Below the pieces are notes generated by a model. It was not told the origin of the DNA. It searched no databases and was given only the letters and a program-made list of their open reading frames with translations. Shown here piece after piece: positions 16,321 to 20,597 of a stretch of DNA of 20,597 bases. This DNA is from CAYTMY01 sp964618075 (lineage in GTDB: Bacteria; Bacillota; Clostridia; Eubacteriales; Anaerofustaceae). The position numbers and the translations under genes are program-made. The first letter of the stretch is position 1. Each line of letters starts with the position of its first letter. Where the stretch lies: assembly GCA_964618075.1 (NCBI GenBank), contig CAZTZO010000024.1, positions 1 to 20,597 of the forward strand, in the 5' to 3' direction.

Positions 16321-16710
16321 ATGCAATTTAATTCCCAGACGATATTCCTTATCGTAATTCTTATCGCGGTATTCGCATTGCCGTATTTTACCATAACTAA
16401 GCCTCAGAAAAAGCAGCAGGCACAAAGGAAAACAATGCTTGACGAGCTTAAAAAGGGTGATGACATTATGACGGTTGGCGGATTTACAGGAGTTATCGAC
16501 AAAGTGCTGTCGGATTCCTTCATCATCACAATGAATCCCGATAACAAGCTTAAGCTTGAAATAAGAAAAGATTCTATTCTCAAGAAGATAGAAGATGAAA
16601 CTGCTCCCGCTCCTGCAGACGATGAATACGATGTTATCGTAGATGATACCGAAGCAGATGCCGACCAGACAGAAAATAAAGAAGAAACGAACAATAAAAA
16701 CGAAAAATAA
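16321..16710 (+). CDS. yajC: Preprotein translocase accessory subunit YajC
   Basis: A 129-residue membrane protein. One N-terminal helix (~8-27, IFLIVILIAVFALPYFTITK) is followed by the family motif KPQKKQQAQRKTMLDELKKGDDIMTVGGFTG, here split for reading as KPQKKQQ, MLDELKKGDDI and TVGGFTGVIDKV. The C-terminal ~35 residues are an acidic, low-complexity tail (DDEYDVIVDDTEADAD). YajC associates with the SecDF-SecYEG export machinery. AAGGAG lies unusually far, about 12 bases, from the ATG. The stop codon is directly followed by the next gene's ATG. Confidence 0.94.
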   Translation: MQFNSQTIFLIVILIAVFALPYFTITKPQKKQQAQRKTMLDELKKGDDIMTVGGFTGVIDKVLSDSFIITMNPDNKLKLEIRKDSILKKIEDETAPAPADDEYDVIVDDTEADADQTENKEETNNKNEK

Positions 16711-17310
16711 ATGGACTTACTGTTTAATATCGGTGTATTGAACAAGGTGTTTGTATGGAGTATAGCCCTTTCTTTACTGTGGCTGATATGTCTTTATGTC
16801 TTATCGCTTATAAAGAAAAAAAACTATCATGCGTCCTTGGTTGATACACCGAGCAATGCTCAAATGCTAAAGTATCCCGATAAAAAAATTAAAAAACCGA
16901 TCACTCCGAGTACGTTTACATTAATCGGAGTGTTTGGTTTTCTTTGTGCTTTCGGTTTGTGCGGTCTTGCAATAGCAGCTTCAGGGCTTCCATTTTTGGC
17001 AGTTTTGTTTATCAGCGCATGTATCGGATTGGCCTCTGAGGTAGCTCTTAGTATGCTCAAATATGCAAGTGATATAAGAAAGCGTGAGGATGTCGTTTAC
17101 GTTCCGAGAACGGTCGGCTTAGAGGGAGTGGTATATAAAAATATACCCGCAAACAAATCCGGCTGTGGATATATAAGACTGTTTATTAAGAATCAGGTGA
17201 TTCAGATAAAAGCAAAGAGCGTTGATGAAGTTATACTTACTGCGGGGACTGAAATTAAAATATTATATGCTGACAGCGATAGTGTAGTAGTCGTAGAAAG
17301 AGCAATATAA
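16711..17310 (+). CDS. NfeD-like membrane protein (weak assignment)
   Basis: A 199-residue protein I recognise only by layout. One membrane helix (~12-33), a cytoplasmic or external loop (~35-65), two closely spaced helices (~68-90, ~93-113), then a C-terminal beta-rich domain (~135-198: GLEGVVYKNIPANKSGCGYI, VDEVILTAGTEIKILYADSD, VVVVERAI). A membrane unit followed by a small OB-like domain ending in a V-V-E strand resembles NfeD-family proteins, which work with membrane proteases or flotillins. The ATG follows the yajC stop with no gap and there is no ribosome site, so translation is probably coupled. It is the last gene of the + strand operon and is followed by an RNA element. Confidence 0.5.
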   Translation: MDLLFNIGVLNKVFVWSIALSLLWLICLYVLSLIKKKNYHASLVDTPSNAQMLKYPDKKIKKPITPSTFTLIGVFGFLCAFGLCGLAIAASGLPFLAVLFISACIGLASEVALSMLKYASDIRKREDVVYVPRTVGLEGVVYKNIPANKSGCGYIRLFIKNQVIQIKAKSVDEVILTAGTEIKILYADSDSVVVVERAI

Positions 17311-17464
17311 AAGGAAGGCATATATTTTGATCCCTAGCAAAAGCTAAGGTGGGTTATCTGCTGCGGGCTTTTGTCTTCCACTGTAAACGAGGCTTGACAT
17401 CTGCACGAAGACTCGAAATCCCTTAAAAAAAATGTAGGTTCAAAATATATTCGGTGCCTTCCGT
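17311..17464 (+). ncRNA. ssrS: Probable 6S RNA (SsrS)
   Basis: The ends close on each other: GGAAGGCA (17313-17320) with TGCCTTCC (17455-17462), TATATTTTGA (17321-17330) with TCAAAATATA (17440-17449), and CCTA (17333) with TAGG (17435). One five-base bulge and small internal loops interrupt the helix. Inside are an A-rich 3' strand (ATCCCTTAAAAAAAA), a possible CAAAAGC/GCTTTTG hairpin and an apical stem GTCTTC/GAAGAC. A long closing stem, an open middle and an apical stem match the 6S RNA plan, an RNA that mimics an open promoter and sequesters RNA polymerase holoenzyme. The identity rests on structure and general resemblance, not on a search; strand is likely but not certain. Confidence 0.55.
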
Positions 17465-17468
17465 ATTT

Positions 17469-17495
17469 ATATTATACCCCATTCGGGGATAATAT
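17469..17495. terminator. Hairpin between convergent operons
   Basis: ATATTAT-A-CCCC (17469-17480) pairs with GGGG-ATAATAT (17485-17495) around ATTC. Neither side is followed by a strong T run, so it is a weak candidate for stopping the RNA on the + strand and spoIIIA on the - strand. Confidence 0.5.
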
Positions 17496-17510
17496 ACAAC
17501 GATTATATTC

Positions 17511-18065
17511 TCATTTAGCGCTGTTGCTTCCAATGGCAATAGATATTTTAGAAAGCTCGCAACCTGTATTTTTCGATATTATATCCTGTATCTGTACAGC
17601 TTGTTCTGCGCTCATTTCATTTGTCAGAACAACGGCATTTACGTAGTCGTTATGTATAAACACTATACAATCCTCATAACCTTTTGATTTTATTTGATTT
17701 TCTATAAGCAGCTCGCTTTCACTGAGCTTGACAAGTGCCATCATGCTGTTTTGTGCATCCTGTACGCTCTGCGTGTTTTCCTTTGTTTGTGCGATTTCCT
17801 TTAGGGTATCAATATTTTCACTTCGTTTGTTTTCTCTTTCAAGTCTGTATTCTTCAAAAAAATCCTTTGATAATTCTTTGCTTCCGTTCATTATATCCTC
17901 TTCGTTGTCTGCGCTGACAAGAGTTGCGTTTTGCGGCGGCACTTGTTCGCTTACGGCACTTTTTTTATTAAAATAAGTATAATTAATGTAACTTACGCCC
18001 AAGACCAACACCACCAGAGCAATAAGTATAATATTCTTTTTCTTTATTTTTTTTATCGTGGACAT
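17511..18065 (-). CDS. spoIIIAH: Stage III sporulation protein AH
   Basis: A 184-residue mother-cell membrane protein. A short lysine-rich N-terminus (MSTIKKIKKKN) precedes one membrane helix (~12-29, IILIALVVLVLGVSYINYTY). The intermembrane part has a charged coiled-coil-like stretch (~55-100) and a C-terminal YscJ/FliF-like fold (ESELLIENQIKSKGYEDCIVFI, NEMSAEQAVQIQDIISKNTG). SpoIIIAH pairs with forespore SpoIIQ across the engulfing membranes to form the feeding-tube channel. AGGAGG lies 6 bases before the ATG. It is the last gene of the spoIIIA operon, 17 bases after spoIIIAG. Confidence 0.93.
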   Translation of the reverse strand: MSTIKKIKKKNIILIALVVLVLGVSYINYTYFNKKSAVSEQVPPQNATLVSADNEEDIMNGSKELSKDFFEEYRLERENKRSENIDTLKEIAQTKENTQSVQDAQNSMMALVKLSESELLIENQIKSKGYEDCIVFIHNDYVNAVVLTNEMSAEQAVQIQDIISKNTGCELSKISIAIGSNSAK

Positions 18066-18082
18066 TTACGACCTCCTTTTTT

Positions 18083-18631
18083 CTATTCCTTTGGCAAAAC
18101 GACGATCTTATGCGCGCTTACGCCGAGCGAGGTTTTTACAGCGTTAATAATGTAGCTTTTTACCGATACGTTTTCTGCTCCCTGCGCGACTATGATAACG
18201 CCGACGATCTCAGGGTATTTGTCGCTCACCGTATATGGGGTAGTGCCCGAGGAATCCTTTACCATTACAGCATCCTTTGAGCTGCTTGTTTGAGTGCTTG
18301 TTTTTTCAGAGGAGTCATTGGAAACGCTTTCGGATATGTTTTCATTGAAAACAGGAGTTTGTGATACTTGAGCCTCAAGAGTTATCATTACACTGACCTC
18401 ACCTACGCCCTTTACATTTTGAAGCGTTTCTTTTAACTGTGTTTCAAGCATTGTTTTATATTCCATAGAAGAGTCCTTCTCATTTTCAGTTTGTTTAACT
18501 GATGATTTCGATATACCGGAATAACAAACTAAAACGAAAAGCGCAATGACACATACCGAGATGATAACCTTATCTTTTTTTTTCATATCTGTTAAGTGTT
18601 TAAAAAAGCTTTTTAGAGTGTCAGTTTTCAT
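18083..18631 (-). CDS. spoIIIAG: Stage III sporulation protein AG
   Basis: A 182-residue protein with one membrane helix (~20-38, KVIISVCVIALFVLVCYSG) and an intermembrane domain: LETQLKETLQNVKGVGEVSVMITLE, a variable Ser/Thr-rich insert (~95-125), then YPEIVGVIIVAQGAENVSVKSYI and VKTSLGVSAHKIVVL. These are hallmarks of the ring-building motif of SpoIIIAG, which forms the large ring of the mother cell-forespore channel. GAGG is 9 bases before the ATG at 18631. The gene overlaps the end of spoIIIAF by 11 bases. A TTG start three codons upstream abuts the ribosome site and is unlikely. Confidence 0.94.
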   Translation of the reverse strand: MKTDTLKSFFKHLTDMKKKDKVIISVCVIALFVLVCYSGISKSSVKQTENEKDSSMEYKTMLETQLKETLQNVKGVGEVSVMITLEAQVSQTPVFNENISESVSNDSSEKTSTQTSSSKDAVMVKDSSGTTPYTVSDKYPEIVGVIIVAQGAENVSVKSYIINAVKTSLGVSAHKIVVLPKE

Positions 18632-19136
18632 GGGCTGCAACCTCTGTAATATAAATATTATCTTCAGAAAGCTTATAGAAGTCGTTTATGATTTTTTTAA
18701 GTATTTTTGATGAGTTTACCTTTGCCGAGTCTATGTATACGGCTTTAATTTCACCGTAAGCGGAGATGTCTTCGTCTTCGTTTATTTCAAAGCGGATATT
18801 CCCGTTAAATTCGATCCCTTTATCGTTAAACTCTTTTATTAGAGCCTCTTTGAGCCTGCTCTTGTAATCCTCTATAAGACTTATATTGTAAATATACTGT
18901 GTTTTCTGCTGCATATTGTTTTGCTTGATACTGTCGATGAAAAGCTCATTTCGCCCAAAGACCTCGTCATAATTTTCAGAGGTAAATAATTTGAATATAG
19001 GTAAAAACATAGCCGATATAAATATTATCGCTATAACAGTCTTTACGCTTTTATTGTATTTTCCCTCCGGAATTATAAATTCCGTCAATAACACAAAGAA
19101 AATACATGAAATACATGAAATGAATATTTTTTCCAT
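18621..19136 (-). CDS. spoIIIAF: Stage III sporulation protein AF
   Basis: A 171-residue protein. It has two N-terminal membrane helices (~4-22 and ~31-50) separated by FIIPEGKYNKSVKTV, a strongly conserved SpoIIIAF segment, then a soluble domain ending YKLSEDNIYITEV, which resembles the ring-building fold. It belongs to the SpoIIIA complex in the mother-cell membrane. GAGG, which lies within the end of spoIIIAE, is 5 bases before the ATG at 19136, and only two bases separate the spoIIIAE stop from this start, so translation is coupled. Confidence 0.93.
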   Translation of the reverse strand: MEKIFISCISCIFFVLLTEFIIPEGKYNKSVKTVIAIIFISAMFLPIFKLFTSENYDEVFGRNELFIDSIKQNNMQQKTQYIYNISLIEDYKSRLKEALIKEFNDKGIEFNGNIRFEINEDEDISAYGEIKAVYIDSAKVNSSKILKKIINDFYKLSEDNIYITEVAAHEN

Positions 19137-19138
19137 CT

Positions 19139-20314
19139 TTACCTCAGCATAAGCATATAGTTGCCGAAATATATCAGAAGTCCGCATATTATTATGAACA
19201 TAACGCCGCAAGCCGTCACGCAGGTAGTTATAAAAAACAAATAAGAAGCCGCCGCGTCTACGATCTGCGAAAGGCGCTCATTGGCTATAGGCTGAATGAT
19301 AATGCTGCTCAATCTCAGTGAAAGAAAAACGCACAACAGCTTTATTACAGGTGTAAAAGCGATACAGCATATTAATATTACTCCTACAATTCCAAATGAA
19401 TTTTTTATGATAATCAAGAAACCGTTTATCGTGTCGGCTGAATCCGAAAGAAAACCGCCTACGACAGGCACAAGCGTATTCAGAGTATATTTCGCCGTTT
19501 TTACGGCGACGCCGTCAAGGGAAGAAAAGGCAAATCCTTCAAAAGCAACAATACCCCCAAAAATGGTAAAGCATGCTCCCAGTAGAAACAAACAGCCTTT
19601 TTTTATGAACGAACAAAGGTATGTTATATTTACCGAGCTTAACAGTTTATCTGCCATAGTCATTATGAAACCGAAGGTAGATATGGGTATGATGACGGAA
19701 TTTATTATGTACGTCACAAGATTAGTAAAAAACAAAAGCGTCGGGCTGAGCATCGCCGTCGTATTTATTCCTCCGCCCATAGAAAGAAATAATAAAAGGA
19801 ATGGTATAAATGCATTCATAAAAGAAACGAGCGAGTTGATAACTGCAGACGACGATTGAATAGAGGCAAACACAGCGTTGGAGAGCAGTATGCATAAAGA
19901 CAAAAAAGCGGCGCAAAATACCGAGGTCTTAATATTCTCATTCAGATATGACGATGTTGCGCTTGATAAAAGAGAATATAAAATACAAAGCACCGATATC
20001 GTTATCACAAGCTGGAGGCAATTCTTTAGCTCCTTAAAAGAAAGCTCCTTAATAAGCTGCATGATATTTTGAAGCGATAGCCTATACTCACCTTTGATCA
20101 TTGCAAGAATTGTGCTTTTTAAATCCGGATATCCTGTTATTTCGCTGAATACATTATCTTCATCAAACGTCAACAGTTCTTTTGCGTTAGTATCATTATA
20201 AATATCATAAAGAAGCGTTTCGCCGGTTGACATCTCGGAGGCAAAGGCTATTTTCAACGGGAGTAAAACCAAGGTGATTGTCATCGTTATAACAAGAAAC
20301 AGTGTTCTTTTCAT
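19139..20314 (-). CDS. spoIIIAE: Stage III sporulation protein AE
   Basis: A 391-residue polytopic membrane protein. It begins with a signal-peptide-like segment (1-25, ending AFASEMS), a soluble stretch (~26-90, including ALLxxIKGEYRLSLQNIM-like ILAMIKGEYRLSLQNIM), then about eight membrane segments. SFMNAFIPFLLLFLSMGGG, KYTLNTLVPVVGGFLSDSAD and RLSSIIIQPIANERLSQIV are typical conserved SpoIIIAE segments. It is the main membrane component of the SpoIIIA channel that keeps the engulfed forespore active. It starts 10 bases after the spoIIIAD stop with AAAGAGAAG upstream of the ATG. Confidence 0.94.
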   Translation of the reverse strand: MKRTLFLVITMTITLVLLPLKIAFASEMSTGETLLYDIYNDTNAKELLTFDEDNVFSEITGYPDLKSTILAMIKGEYRLSLQNIMQLIKELSFKELKNCLQLVITISVLCILYSLLSSATSSYLNENIKTSVFCAAFLSLCILLSNAVFASIQSSSAVINSLVSFMNAFIPFLLLFLSMGGGINTTAMLSPTLLFFTNLVTYIINSVIIPISTFGFIMTMADKLLSSVNITYLCSFIKKGCLFLLGACFTIFGGIVAFEGFAFSSLDGVAVKTAKYTLNTLVPVVGGFLSDSADTINGFLIIIKNSFGIVGVILICCIAFTPVIKLLCVFLSLRLSSIIIQPIANERLSQIVDAAASYLFFITTCVTACGVMFIIICGLLIYFGNYMLMLR

Positions 20315-20324
20315 AGCTTCTCTT

Positions 20325-20567
20325 TCATATAACAGATGTTAAGTATTCAAAAAGACTTATCACAAGCGGCAAACAAAGATACAGTATTATCAAGCGCGAA
20401 GCCATATCTATCTTTGAGCGAACCGCTTTCATTCCGCATTCCTCGCACGTGTCGGAGGCAAACTGCGCTATATATGCCGTAGCAATAACCTTAATAAGCG
20501 TGTTTACATGAGCGCTGTTTATACTGCTATTTAAAGAAACAGTGATGGTAGTATATAAATAGTACAA
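20325..20567 (-). pseudogene. spoIIIAD: spoIIIAD, 5' end missing
   Basis: The frame encodes the C-terminal part of SpoIIIAD: NSSINSAHVNTLIKVIATAY, IAQFASDTCEECGMKAVRSK and IDMASRLIILYLCLPLVISL, which are the last two or three membrane segments. The family is normally about 125-130 residues; here at most 80 remain. Reading upstream, an in-frame TAG occurs at about 20588, inside the sequence that resembles the left edge of the window. The TTG at 20567 is not a credible start. The N-terminal hydrophobic helices are therefore absent from this stretch: either the gene is interrupted by an insertion element at the edge or the assembly stops in a repeat. The correct position directly upstream of spoIIIAE supports the identity. 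Confidence 0.8.
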
Positions 20568-20597
20568 GTTAAAAGTGGAAAATTTCTAGAAGATAGT
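20560..20597. mobile_element. Probable insertion-element end, right edge
   Basis: TAGTACAAGTTAAAA (20560-20574) is the near-exact inverted copy of 21-35. Outward of it, GTGGAAAATTTCT parallels the left edge's CGGAACTTTCT. SpoIIIAD homology ends here. Confidence 0.5.

Noticed and set aside
17311..17464. Element as tmRNA, RNase P RNA or SRP RNA
   Set aside because: No tRNA-like ends, no GAGGAAAGTCC-type core and no SRP GGAA tetraloop region were seen.
19296..19859. 187-codon + strand frame
   Set aside because: Antisense to spoIIIAE, which has clear conserved membrane segments; no ribosome site or family resemblance.

Overview
The window looks like a chromosomal segment of an AT-rich, endospore-forming member of the Clostridia, plausibly a gut Oscillospirales-like lineage (inference). 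The basis is a spoIIIA operon, a yqfC-yqfD sporulation pair heading the phoH-pgpH-ybeY-era block (a Bacillus/Clostridia gene order), strong AGGAGG-type ribosome binding sites, and a secreted cohesin/dockerin gene pair.

Layout from left to right. 1-48 is foreign-looking sequence that cuts off a GyrI-like gene. 4-1084 (-) is a small decaying operon: PNPOx-fold protein, a TfoX-N protein broken by one extra base, and the truncated GyrI-like gene. 1167-2408 (-) is an MFS transporter. 2409-3043 has no convincing protein gene. Its right half reads as a promoter, several nested perfect inverted repeats and a terminator, which together look like a structured RNA of about 345 nt on the + strand that I do not recognise. 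It shares a two-way terminator with tRNA-Ser(UGA) (3044-3131, -). 3187-7327 (-) is a two-gene operon encoding a secreted dockerin-bearing glucosaminidase and a membrane-anchored cohesin/cadherin-like protein. HU (7484-7756, -) and a YabN-type methylase-MazG protein (7886-9232, -) follow.

9381-17310 (+) is a tightly packed, largely overlapping run: yqfC, yqfD, phoH, pgpH, ybeY, era, tgt, yajC and an NfeD-like membrane protein. It combines sporulation, RNA processing and ribosome maturation (PhoH, YbeY, Era), c-di-AMP turnover (PgpH), tRNA modification (Tgt) and secretion (YajC). A closed, imperfectly paired RNA element resembling 6S RNA lies at 17311-17464, then a hairpin. 17511-20567 (-) is the distal half of the spoIIIA operon (AH, AG, AF, AE and an AD gene missing its 5' end), which converges on the + operon.

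The most notable points are the unexplained multi-stem RNA at about 2690-3038, the adjacent dockerin-hydrolase/cohesin-anchor pair, and the fact that both window edges carry the same imperfect inverted repeat (shared core of about 13 bases) and each interrupts a gene. Transposon copies just outside the window on both sides would explain this. All homology calls are from reading motifs by eye; no search or folding program was run.
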